From: Carex sylvatica
Lineage: Eukaryota; Streptophyta; Magnoliopsida; Poales; Cyperaceae
Length of the DNA: 64,000 bases
NCBI GenBank assembly: GCA_964058845.1
Contig: CAXKVR010000016.1
Span: 62,001-126,000 of the forward strand
Direction of reading: 5' to 3'
Part shown: positions 47,601 through 59,050 of the stretch, piece by piece
Position numbering within the stretch: the stretch's first letter is position 1
How the letters are laid out: every line of letters begins with the position of its first letter
Position numbers and translations under genes: made by a program
Notes under the pieces: generated by a model
Databases searched by the model: none
Seen by the model: the letters and a program-made list of their open reading frames with translations, nothing else
What the model was told of the DNA's origin: nothing

Positions 47601-50217
47601 TGTTGGTACGGTATGAAGATTTTGTTTCTTGGTTTCGCTACAAATTATTATTATTATTTTTTTTAACCTTTCCGTATAAAGTTTCAAAATTCAAAGCTGT
47701 AATAACAAATCCCTTCTAAGAGATATCGTTCTCAGACTCTTCAGTTGTTAAAATTAAGCTCGCAATCTGTAATTTTAACATCCGTACGTGTTATAAGATC
47801 AATAAGTTGGAAATGCATGAAGAAGATTTCGTTAGTAAAAATCGTCTCTCGTGGAGTATATATATATATATAGTTCATCATTTTTTTGCTTTATAATTCA
47901 TATATATATTACATAACACACTCTTTAAAATGTATAAGATTCACTTTTTTTGTACATCAAATTTTCACCGACGAGACGAGGGTTTGCATTCCCTAAATTA
48001 AGTACACAAACCTTATTATAATATAACAAAATTAAGGTGTTTTAATTCACATGATTATATATATATACATCTGATTTAGACTTGAAGGTTTACAATTTTT
48101 ACATATGTTCGTATACGCCAACTTGTGATAATAAGTGACACCAAATTTATACTGTTCGACAACTACTGAGTAGTGTGATATGAATCAGAATATCTTTGCT
48201 AAAGTAACTTGTCGATCGAATCCAGAATCACGCAATAATTAATTGTCATTTCGGAGTAAAATTGGAATATGGTTTTTTTGAATGTGATGTTAGCACTTGT
48301 TTCAATGATGATGTATGGCATGCCAACACTTCTCATATAAAGATAATTTGGACCACTAAATTAACACGAGAAAGAATAATCAATATATATATATGGTCCC
48401 CTCTAATTTGGGTGCATGTGTTTGGATAAAAATGATGGAATAGTCGGATTTATTAGCGGCTAATTTAAGCTGACTCAAGGCTGCTAACTAACACTAATCC
48501 AACATTTTGTTGGTATAGTGGTCCGTGGAATAACCACTAATTCAAAAAAGAGAGTGCAATAGAAATAAAGACTCCAACCTTACTCGCTCACTAACAGCTC
48601 TCTCGTTATTGGACCGAGCTGTTAACGATCCAGCTCGGTCCATAATTAACGAGTTCAAGCTGGGACCTAGCTTACTCGCTAGCTCGGTTAGATATTAATT
48701 TGTGTGCATTTTATACTGTCTAGCTCGTATCAGCTCAGACCGAGCCAACTCGTTGCTACCCATTAGAAAACATGTTCAAACATAGAATAGAGAATTCAAA
48801 TTAGCGCTAACACAAAAATAACGCATTATGAACCATTCTCAACAATTAATCATTACGTAATTTTTAACTATTAGTAGTTATGAACAACATATGTATTTGA
48901 TCAAAGGTTTTTTTTTTTCCTTCTAACATGACTATATTTTATTTCGTTTCTCTTTATTTAATTGTTGGTGCATTTTTCACCTCGTCAAGTCCTTTGCTGC
49001 TAATTCAATTATGGGCCTATAACCATTAGAAGCCCAAGAGTTATCAGATAGAGCCCAATTATAGATGCACAAACCCAAATCTTCAAGTTTGTTTCGGGTC
49101 TGAACAGTTCTATGCAAGAATAATGTTTTTTTTTTTTTATCCAAAACCAAAAATTTACCTTCAAATCCTTTCTCCAAATCTATTCTGATTTCTTTAAGAA
49201 GTACCTTAAACCTCGGATAATTTGTGTTATAAATTTTGATTTATAAAAAAAATCTCCGCTTACATTTTTTATATTGGCTGTATGATATAAACTCCTTTTC
49301 TTATGATTTTTATAAAGGATTGGAACCCATTGACAAAAGTTTGTTATGGATTCATTTTGATACAACTTAGTATTTATATTGTTATCTATATTTTTGAAAT
49401 ATAATTTATTTATTTTTCTAATGATTTCTATCACAGACAAAAGATCGATTTTAAAAATAGGACAGATCTCACAACTCACAATATCTCATTAAAAAAAATA
49501 AAAAAAGTAGGAGAAACATGCATTGATTCGACCCGTGAAGCCTTCATGTCGTTTTTCCTGTCAACATTTTCATGCGAGTCCAAATATTAGACCAAAGAAT
49601 CAAAAAACCAAAATAATTAATTACACAGCCGAATAAATAAACTATTCTAACCTATTGATAACCTATAATCCACCACATGCACTTTTAATTGTTTGGCCAG
49701 ACCATCATCTGCTTTTCTACTAGCAGTCTATATATTATATTATATTATATTATATTATATTATATTATAATGTCCGAATTTTCGATTATTGATTTATATT
49801 TCAAAAGTTTGCAATCCTATTCCTAGGGTCATAGATTTTACAAATTTTAAAAATTAATTTGGCATTAGATTATACAAGATGAAGAATATATAGGTTCTGA
49901 ATCCAATCTAGAATTAATAAATGATCCATTTAGCTACACAGAGATGAAGAAAATTAACTGAAATGGGATGCATGGTGTTATATCTCAACAAAATTTCCGC
50001 ATGCAGTCCATGTGTGTGGGACCCAAAATCAAAGAGAGGAGAAAGAGGTACTTTTTTTCTTAGCGTGAAATTATTCTTATTTTATGACTCTTGGATCCCC
50101 TTGAATTTTTTTTTTTAATTATGTTTTATAAAAAAAATTCGACACAAGATGGTTAAACTCTCCCGTGACTAAAAAAAGGTATACGTAATTATAATAAATT
50201 AAACCCCCTCAGTGACG
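47601..50217. other. intergenic, AT-rich
   Basis: No exon recognised. At 48590-48740 GAGCTCGG/CCGAGCT words recur (GGACCGAGCTGTTAACGATC, TAGCTCGGTTAG), like decayed hAT subterminal repeats. A TATAT/ATTAT array is at 49730-49775. The last 300 bases before the lipid-transfer gene are its probable promoter region. Confidence 0.5.
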
Positions 50218-50221
50218 CTCT

Positions 50222-50230
50222 CTATTTAAA
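50222..50230 (+). promoter_or_regulatory. TATA-like box
   Basis: CTATTTAAA lies about 100 bp before the start codon of the lipid-transfer gene, with the repeat-rich leader between. Position and sequence fit a plant TATA box. Confidence 0.5.
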
Positions 50231-50265
50231 GTGAGCTTCCAATATAATCCCTCTAAAGGTAGCAC

Positions 50266-50314
50266 CAGTACAGTACAGTACAGTACAGTACAGTACAGTA
50301 CAGTACAGTACAGT
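50266..50314 (+). repeat. (CAGTA)9 microsatellite in 5' leader
   Basis: Nine perfect CAGTA units plus CAGT lie 16 bases before the start codon of the lipid-transfer gene. The frame through it is open and in phase with the gene (TVQYS repeats), from an upstream ATG at 50231. Confidence 0.95.
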
Positions 50315-50329
50315 GTCTCAGCCAAAACC

Positions 50330-50647
50330 ATGGATACCAAGCTCCAGGTCCTAGCTCTAACTCTCGCATTCATCGTCATTCTACTCCCGGCTGGTCATCA
50401 GGCTGAGGCTCGGGCAGCCAAGGATTGCAACATAGCGGATCTCCTTTCATGCATGCCATGCATTCGGAACTCTAAGCCGGATCCAGAACCCACGGATGAC
50501 TGCTGCAAAGCCTTAAAGAAGGCTGACCTGCCGTGTCTCTGCAGCAGCTACAAGAACTCACCCAACTTGAAGAAGTACGTCAACCCAAAACTCGCAATGG
50601 AACTGCCCGCAAAGTGCAAACTCACTGTCCCGAATGAATGCCACTGA
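50330..50647 (+). CDS. DIR1-like lipid-transfer protein
   Basis: Single exon, 105 aa. Residues 1-29 form a signal peptide with a hydrophobic core (LALTLAFIVILL), so the mature protein is secreted. The mature part has the eight-cysteine frame of plant lipid-transfer proteins: C33, C41, C58-C59, C69-L-C71, C96, C104, with four disulfides expected to hold a helical bundle around a lipid-binding cavity. YKNSPNLKKYVNPKLAMELP resembles DIR1-type proteins, which act in long-distance systemic defence signalling; that role here is inference. There is a ninth, unpaired cysteine at 44 (SCMPC). I chose the ATG at 50330 because it precedes the signal peptide directly; an in-frame ATG at 50231 would add 33 residues of repeat-encoded sequence. 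Confidence 0.9.
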   Translation: MDTKLQVLALTLAFIVILLPAGHQAEARAAKDCNIADLLSCMPCIRNSKPDPEPTDDCCKALKKADLPCLCSSYKNSPNLKKYVNPKLAMELPAKCKLTVPNECH

Positions 50648-51789
50648 AAATGCATCAATCGTTTGTACGTACGTACGTAATGCTTAATTCAATTCGGATG
50701 TGGTGAGTGATGCTTAATTCAATTCTGTTCTTGTATTTTTGTTCTGGTTCTAATTGCTTAATTAATTATTACATGTTTGGTGCCTTTGTCAGGAATATAT
50801 ATTTGTTATGCTGTTTGATGTACGTAGCCTTTGAATTTGCATGTTTTCTTAGAGCCAAATTAATGCTTAATTATTTGCTCTCAAATTTATTTTAGAGGTA
50901 CGTATTACAGTTATCGATCCGGATTAATCAAATTCGGAAAACAGATCGCTTTGATCCATCTTAATTAGTCTCTAATTATAATTAAACCAAGTAACGAATA
51001 TCCTCTAGTAGTAATAATTGTTCCATACAAAACTTGTGATGTACTGAGTGCTATTTAGTGGCGTTCATTGCTAGAATTTGAGTTAGGAATCGATAGACAA
51101 AAGTCGGGTTCGGATTATATATCTTTGTCTCAAATATTGTTGAATCACAATTAATCTTAGTGGCACTGAGAACTAAGCCCACCCACCTGTTTGGAAATTG
51201 AGCTGAGTTATGAGCATGCTGCATGCAACTCAGACTTAACTCGTGAGTCAATTCAAGTCGGTTTCAATTCGAGTTGTCGGTGAATTTAACCTGAATTGAT
51301 TCTGAACAAATATGAATCATGAAGCATTTTGTGTAGTCCTAATTGTCATCTTCTTCCTTTTTCAAAAATTACAAAAAATAACAGAACTGCAATGAACAGT
51401 TTCGGCCCACAAAACAAAAACCGTAATAAATCATTACGGCTTCAGGTTTGCTTTTAATTTATTAGTTTCTCTCCGACTGTTAGCGTTGCTGAACAAACAA
51501 TCAAACTTGAGCTGCAATGATTCATCATGAAAAAATAATGTTACCGATTTAAAATATTGTCTGGATGCTATGAATAAAAACAAAATTCTATTACAAAGGG
51601 ATGTCCTGGGAAAATTATTTTACAATAACTAAAATCTCAACCCATCATTTTTCCAGGAAATATCACAGTTACTGATAATGCCAATTTATATAGTGAAAAT
51701 TACTATTTTTTAGTACAGAAAATGATAAAAAAGTGTATGCAAAGTATCCATTTTTCTGAATTATTTACCGCAAACGTATTTTTAGTCTA
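50648..51789. other. 3' flank of lipid-transfer gene, intergenic
   Basis: A TACGTACGTACGTA tract lies just after the stop. Beyond it the DNA is AT-rich with no recognised exon. Confidence 0.5.
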
Positions 51790-53420
51790 TTTTGGCATGT
51801 TTTGGAGAAAGTTGTAAATTTAGGCTGAACACAGAGCAAAAATGTCAAATTTAGATCAATTCTGAAGGAAGCGTTAAAATAGGGCATCACATGGAGTATG
51901 CAAACACTTCACATGAAGTGCACAACATGCAACATGGTGAAATTCACTGAAATTCAGCTAAGTACAGTGCCGTACGATATAAGCTATACCGCATGCGGTA
52001 TAAAGCCAGTACCGCACGGGCACATGGATCTAATCTGTGGACTGTCTAGTTTGGATGAAATCTCAGCAGTTGAGCAGCAACCTTCTAGAAGGACGAACCT
52101 ACAAATTCGACAGGCCTTGCGACGCATTGAAGTCTATTTTTATAACTCTATTTTGGAAAGAATCTATGTTTAGAGCCTCCAAACATGGCATGAGTGGCTA
52201 TAATTGGCACCCATGTTCTCCATGACTACACGCCTTAGGGATACTATATAAATCCCTCATGTAATAGGAATTGGTGTGCATGTTTTAGTTGTATAAGTCC
52301 ATAGTTTAGAGTAGAATATTGCATGTAATTTCTGGAGTTGGAGAAGAAGAGGCGCTCGAAATTCAAGATGGAAGAAGAAGGCGTCATCTAAGGAAGAGGT
52401 GTTTTAGGATTTAGGTTATGTCTTTTTTTTATTACTTTTTTTATTTTATTATGGCTTTGAGTAGCTAAGCTCCTTTTCTCTAGGATTTGAATATAATGAA
52501 TTCTATATTATCTCTTGACTATAATATTTTTTTATTTTTATTTTTATTTAAGATTTCGTTATACTTTGAATGTTATTGAAATATGTCATTGCATACATAG
52601 TTCTATCTATTATATGTCAATGTCCTCCACATTCCTATAGGTGTTAAGTTATTATATCTCAGTGTGAGAGAGGATACAAGTAAGTACTATAAATACTTTG
52701 GCTAACGAGGCTTGGCAGCGGTTCAAAGACTAAGGCTAGAACCTAGTGGGCTTTTCTTGGCAGGATATAAATTAGATATAATATCGAATTATAATTAAAA
52801 ATTTATTTATTACTTGTAATAAATAGGGTTTAGAGTTATTACTTAGCGAGTAATAGGAGAATATAATTAATTAGATTAGTGTGAGTAATTTAATTATATT
52901 ATACCACGTGATAATCTGAATTGTCCCCCCACAAGCCGACTTTAGAGTCAGAGAACCTTTCAAATATGCATAAAACCGAATCCAAGAATTCGTAAGGAAT
53001 AATAGTACTGGTATATGGCTCTGCTCTGCGGGGTGGTCTATACCGTATGCGGTAGTGACAGTACCGTATACGGGTCCGTATATGCAGTGACAGAAGGCCG
53101 TATGCGGGTAGACATGAGTACCATAAATATGTATTGAGATAATTAGAAGAAATTCATCTAAAACCCTAGATGTTCCCTAAACTTGATTTACAACAATTAG
53201 CATCTCCACCTATACCTTCGCCAAAGTAAATTGTAAAATTACCCTGTACCTTTATTTTATTTATTTAATTAATTAAGTATACACGCTACCAAACAAACCC
53301 GAAGAACCTAAACTAGTGCTAAATTGTTAAACTGCTTAAGATCTATCCCTGTGGATGAACACCCGATACTATTATACGGTAGGATTATGCGTTTGTAATC
53401 CGACAGAGTAGCATGAGAGT
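51790..53420. mobile_element. possible solo or fragmentary gypsy-type LTR
   Basis: The region has features common in large plant LTRs: a TATA-like ACTATATAAATCCC near 52240, a leader-like stretch after it, CCGTATGCGGTA and TACCGCATGCGG words (51985-52020 and 53040-53110), and ATCCCTGTGGAT near 53350, which often lies near gypsy LTR ends. I could not find matching ends, a target duplication or internal coding sequence, so extent and class are uncertain. Confidence 0.4.
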
Positions 53421-55661
53421 AACTAAGTATATATTTATATATACTAAAAGTTAGAAATCTCATTTAGAGTCCTCAATATATATATATTTTTTTGAGTAAA
53501 GATTGGAGGTCAAGCCAACAAACTATTTAATACATTTGTTATTACAACAAATGATTTCTTTTATTTGAATTTCGAACCATTATTTTTTACATTAAAATCA
53601 TATGTCTTTGTCACTAGACTAAATACTAGTTCTTGATTACCTCACTAAATTTGTATTGCAAATTTAGTGGCGGAGAAACTTGAAACGGACGGTTCATATT
53701 TAATTTCAGCTATTTATGGTTTGAGATTCGTGCCAAGTTAAAAGTTCTAATTTCAGACCGTCCGATTCAATTGTACAGGTAACCTGAGGGGATGCGAATT
53801 CAAAAAACAAATAAGCAATTGAAAGTGTGGCAGGAGGAGTGCTAGGCTGCTGGCCCTCACACGCGAGTACACCACCATTAAAAACTAGAAGAGAGAGAAA
53901 GAGAGAAAGAGAGAAAGAGAGAATAGAAATGATGGCTTTAATCATATCACAGAAAAGAACAAACATGCCTTGCCTTGCCTTGCCCACTCAAAAAGGAGCG
54001 CTGGTAAGGGCTAAGGGGACACCAAGTGACCCAAAGCGTGAAAGGAGGCAAAGCCTATCAACTTTTTCCAGCCTCGGCGTAAAGACCCTGTTCTGTTCTG
54101 TTCTGTTCTGTTCTATTCTTCACCACTTACATAGTTGCATCGATCTCATCTCTCTCCATTTTATACATTCGCATCACACATCACGAGTTATGCGGCCTTG
54201 CAATAAAATGTCTCTTGGCTTTTTATTAATCCCCTTGCCCTTTGCCCTTGCAATAAAATATTTTCCCTTCCTTTTAACAAGTGATTCTTCAGATGTCATC
54301 AAGAAAACAAAATTTTGACTCCGCGATTCTCAATTTATTTTTTCCAAATATTTCGTCAATAAATGATTTGAATTGTGTCGGCCCAAATTAAATATGGTTT
54401 GGTGGATCCACTTAAGAAGCAAGTATTTGTTTTGCAACCCTAAATCTAATTAATTAAGCCCTTCATTTTTCTAAGAGAAGCAATACTTGCGTCAATAAGT
54501 GACAATCCTTATCTTCATTCTAAAGAAAAAAAAAAAAAAAAAATTCATACTACAAAATATTCTATAGATATGCAACGCAATATTTTATTATTTTTATTGC
54601 AATTAAACTAATACTATACAAATATATATTGTATTTTTTTTTTATATATATATAACTTTTCGAAAGTTGAATACCTAGCTCAAGTGCAAATTGAAGTGGC
54701 TTTTTAGGGGAGCACCAGTGCAAAAAGATGTTTTGTGAATACTTGGGACTTTGAGGGCGTGTTTTAATGAACGGAGGCGTTGGCAGAGATAGAGGTGGGA
54801 GAAGAAGATGGAGGTGGAAGAGGAAGGGAGACAAAAGGAAGAAATAAATGTTGTTAGAAATGATAGTTATAATTAAAATATAAAGTTAGTTAGTTGGGGG
54901 ATGAAATGAGAATGGATAGGTGAGGGATATTATAATTACCCTTTAATGAAATATGTATTTTTTTAAGTAAATGTTGGAGGTCAAGTTATCTAATTATTTA
55001 ATATTTATAAAGAATATTTTTATTTGGTTTCGAACCTGCAATTGCTCACACGAAGAGAATTGAGATCAAATGCTGATTTTTAAATATTAAACTAAATGTT
55101 GGTTCTCAAATATGTATGTTTTTAACCTCCTATATTTTAGGGGAAAAATACTTGAGAGTAATAATATTGGCTTTTATGCCAATTCATTTAAACTGTCAAA
55201 CTTATGAAAATAATGTAATCCTAGCTCAGTGCATTGACCAATATCTTAGATGAGTCTTTATGCCAAGGAATCTACTTATAATTTCCTTTACGTAGAATTC
55301 CTAACTTAATTTTAAATGAAAAAACGCACCATCCATTTTTTTAAGTCACGAGTAAAGATTATAAAAGTTACACTTCGTTTAGGAAAAAAACAACACGTCA
55401 AAAAAACAACAATAATTAGTTATTGTTGATGTAAACAATCTAATACTTTATAATATGACTAATTTGTAAAACATATAAATATTTAATTTTGTAAAACATA
55501 TAAATATTTAATTTTACAATCTTTGTTGAGATGTTTAAGTTTAATTGCTATATCAATTTTGAGCAATCAAGAAAAACATCAAGACATGGTTCTTGGTGAA
55601 TAAATGCTAGATGGATTGGTTGAATCATGAAGAACATGATATTTTATTTTACCATTTGATT
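53421..55661. other. intergenic with several short tandem repeats
   Basis: No exon recognised. Bases 53840-54180 are less AT-rich and hold three simple repeats within 240 bp: GAAAGAGA (53890-53922), TTGCC (53971-53985) and TTCTG (54090-54118). The open frame 53827-54318 spans them without a protein motif. Confidence 0.5.
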
Positions 55662-55670
55662 TTATCACTT

Positions 55671-56082
55671 GAGCAAAACTAGGGTGTATATGCTCACCAA
55701 GAGGAGTTGGTGAGCACACCTTCAAAAGACTATCAGAATGATTTCAAACTATTAAAATTTATGTATTTCGTGAGTGATGTATGTACATGCAAATTTTTTA
55801 AAGTTTTGAATTCATTTCGTACATAGTTAAGCGGTCAAAAAAATTATGAAAAATGAATACATAAAACAATTTAAAAAATAACTTATAAAATATTCATTTT
55901 TTTACCGCTTGACTATGTGCTAAATAAATTCGAAACTTAATTTTTTTTACATGTACATGCATCACTCATGAAATATATGGATTTCAACGGTTTGAATTCG
56001 GTGTTTGAAGCCAATCCAATGGTCGTTTGGAGGTGTGCTCACCAACCCCTCTTGGTGAGCACATCACACCCTAGTTTTCCTC
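55671..56082. mobile_element. Mutator-type foldback element with perfect 9-bp target duplication
   Basis: TTATCACTT flanks both sides (55662-55670 and 56083-56091). Ends GAGCAAAACTAGGGTG and CACCCTAGTTTTCCTC are complementary but for one base. The next bases GCTCACCAAGAGG and GTTGGTGAGCACACC are mirrored at the right end. The arms pair over about 190 bp, with a short centre. Confidence 0.92.
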
Positions 56083-56091
56083 TTATCACTT

Positions 56092-57226
56092 TTATATTTG
56101 AAAATATGGTAAAGTAAATTTGAGGTTGTGTTGCCTGAGTCCAACTGTTGTCAATGGCTGTTGACCATTGTTACGGTTAAAATCAAAATTCCGAATTGCA
56201 AAATTATTTTTCCAAACAAATTCAGCACAAACCTACCAGTGGCTAACCATTCCAAACGGCTGGTCCAACGTTGGAACCATTGATTAAAGCACAAGCAAAA
56301 CCCTAATTTGCAGATTGTCAAATGTGAGCCAACCATTGTAACGGCTACCAACCGTTATTACGTTTGATGGCAAAATCCTGATTTTGTTTCCTTTCTGACA
56401 TCTCTCTATATAAAGAAGGTTTGATTTGTTTCCCTTCAATCCTCTAGCTGCCTTTGAGCACCATAATTTGAATCCTTTGTTAGGTTTAGCCTTTGTCATT
56501 GTTGTTTGTGTTTTAACTTCCATATTTTTTCAATAACCTCAAATCTACTTCACCTAAATTGATCAAGTTTAAGATTAGAGTGAGAGGTAGTGGTTCTTGA
56601 AGTGTGTTGAACTTAGAGCCTCTAGTGTTCAATATTCTTAGGTCATGTTAACTTCCTGCTTGTTGTAAGAGCTCACCGGTTCTATTTGGTACAACATTTC
56701 TCATTAGATAATAGAAAGACACGCCAAGAAGCGGTCGTAACGCCCCAAAGAATAGGTCTTCAGTTCCCGAACTCTGTTATCATCTCTTGTGTCAATCTCT
56801 CTAAACTCATTTATTTATTTATTTACACTTGAAAATTTTTACTCACTGAACAATCATTTGAAAAGAATTTGAAATTTTTAAAAAGGTCCCATATTCACCT
56901 CCTCTAGGTACTGCTAGGGACATCAGTTATAGCAGCAAAATGTTTTTTAATGTATTAAAAAGAAAAATTAAGATAATTCCTTATCATAAATAAAATTAAT
57001 GATAAAGTCAATATGTGTTTCCAAATATGAAACTTGAAAGGGTACAACTGTAAAAGAAATGGATTGTCATGATTTCCGCATATGCATCATAATGGCAGAC
57101 CAAGTCATGCATTGATAGAATTTAACCATTCCCTAGTACCCCCATCTTCTTCTCTGCCTCTATATAGGTTACTAAGGTTACACAAAATATACAAATTGTA
57201 TACTACAAGTGCAAGAGTTGAAGCCA
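56092..57226. other. intergenic and probable promoter of the NOI/RIN4-like gene
   Basis: Bases 56120-56500 hold AACGGTTG/CCAACCGTT words and a TCTATATAAAGAAGG TATA-like motif near 56405, resembling an LTR or old promoter. A second motif, CTATATAGG near 57160, lies about 65 bp before the NOI gene start and is the likelier TATA box for it. Confidence 0.45.
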
Positions 57227-58432
57227 ATGGAGGTAAGAGTATACAAAAATTTCAAAAAAATTCTTTTGGATAGCACCAATTTGAAATTTGATTAATATTT
57301 CTCTTGCATCATGAAATGCAATACAATAACTTCACTTGCTCTATGGGTAGAGGGTAGATACACCAATGAGCCCTTACAAAGTGTAATTATTAATATTACT
57401 AAGAATTGGCATCCAGTCATTATGTGAATTTAATGCATTCCAGATACAAAGTGTCTCATCCTGTTATAGTAGAAAACCAATAATCCATCTGTTGCAAATT
57501 TGAATTTTCATATTTATATCCTAGGCAGCAAAGAGATGTAGAATTCCAGCATTTGGGAATTGGGACTACTTTGATGGCATACCCATAAGCAAGTGCTTCG
57601 ACTCGACAGTACAGTATGGTCTGATCCATGGGCAGTACTTCAGAGAATATGTCAGTGGAGATCTTTTACTGGTACCAGCATCGACACCAGTAAAGCCAGG
57701 TCGTCATATTAAGGTGTGCATTAAACCTTTGTCATATCTGGCTCTAATGTGGGTTTCTTGCAAAATTTTCTCCAAAGTCATAAGTTATAGCAACCCAGGC
57801 TTTTCCAGCCATAACTGTGCATATATCATACCATGTTCCTATTTATTTATTTTTCTGGCTTTGGATTTTGTAGCGGAGAGAAAGAAGAGGTTTTAATGAG
57901 AAAAAAAGGCAAAGAAAAGTGTATGATGCCAGGGAAGAAGGGCAATTTAGCCCCAAAAATAAAGTGATAAGAAGCCCAAAAGCTGTGGATGAAGACCTTT
58001 ACAAGATCCCTCCTGAGTTTCTACCTCAGAAGCCAAAATTGGTACCTCTTTTCGTTTTTTCACCCATTTTTTGTTAATTCTGTACATTTTGCATCAAGGA
58101 TTACATTCCCTAATTACAAGAAAGAACAAATAAAAGCAAAAGAGAGAACCTCATAAAAGAGTACTGGTAATTTTTAATGATCATCAAGATTCAACAAGTT
58201 TCCTACCTATACCCAACCTTTAGATATGCATCAGATAATTGATTAATTGATGATATATTTGACTATTATTTTGCAAGTACATATTTTGCCAAATATATTT
58301 TACAATCTGAAACCTATAGATTGGCATCAAGATTCGTGCTTTGGTACAAAAAAAATGATATTGGGTTTTATGCAGAAGAGTCTAATTGGGAGCATGTGGA
58401 CCTGGTGCATGTGCATTAACTGCATTATGTAA
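57227..58432 (+). CDS. NOI/RIN4-family protein with C-terminal cysteine tail
   Basis: Four exons, 57227-57232, 57525-57713, 57874-58041 and 58376-58432, give 139 aa. Exon 1 encodes only Met-Glu. The N-terminus MEAAKRCRIPAFGNWDYF has the NOI core, and IPAFGNW fits the [LVI]PxFGxW consensus cut by the bacterial effector AvrRpt2 in RIN4. The middle is basic (RRERRGFNEKKRQRK), followed by AVDEDLYKIPPEFL, a motif I recall from a plant subgroup related to Arabidopsis At5g64850. The C-terminus MWTWCMCINCIM has three cysteines, suited to S-acylation and plasma-membrane anchoring as in RIN4. RIN4-type proteins regulate immune signalling; a specific role here is not shown. The start is inferred from the only ATG with a good donor that keeps the frame. 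Confidence 0.85.
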
Positions 58433-59050
58433 AAGTCTTCACCTTCACCGATCACCAGAGAAGGAAGAATAACAATCAGTAACTTTCCATGCCTGTTGCC
58501 TGTTGCCTGTTGCCTGTTGCAGTTTCAAAGAAATTAATGTGTTGCTAATTTAATGCTTCATGGCAGTGATGCATCAGCTATGTACCTTTAATATGAGCTC
58601 CTTTGGATAATGTGCTTTGGAATGCTCAATGATGTACCTTAATTCCTGCTTCCAATATATTATTACAAAATAATCAAGTTATATCATATTGTTTTGTTCT
58701 TTGTTCATTCCTATTTTTTGAATTGTGATATTCAACGACCGTCCATTCTATCAGTTTAAATGCATAAAGCTCCTTTAATATTTGTGCGGATTCTAACTGA
58801 ATAATCAGAATCTAAACAAATATATGTTGTTACCTTAAGTGATCTGAATTTATTAAGAATAAGTTGGGGCGGAACTAGAAAATTGAGATTGGGGAGACTG
58901 AATGAGTAAATGTCATGTAATTTTTATTTATAAGAGGGGCTACTAGCAATAAATTTTACAAAAATTAAATACTTGAAAGAATAAAATTACAAAATTTTAA
59001 TTTATGGAGGGTGCTAACTTTCCCATATATTATGTTCTGCCTCTGAGAAT
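58433..59050. other. 3' flank of NOI gene, intergenic
   Basis: A heptanucleotide repeat GCCTGTT, four units, is at 58491-58520. The stretch 58865-59045 begins GGGGCGGAACTAG and ends near GTTCTGCCTC, possibly a small MITE, but the end match is weak. Confidence 0.4.

Noticed and set aside
53706..54318. Open frames at 53706-53987 and 53827-54318
   Set aside because: They overlap each other on opposite strands and run through simple repeats; codon content and translation show no family signature.
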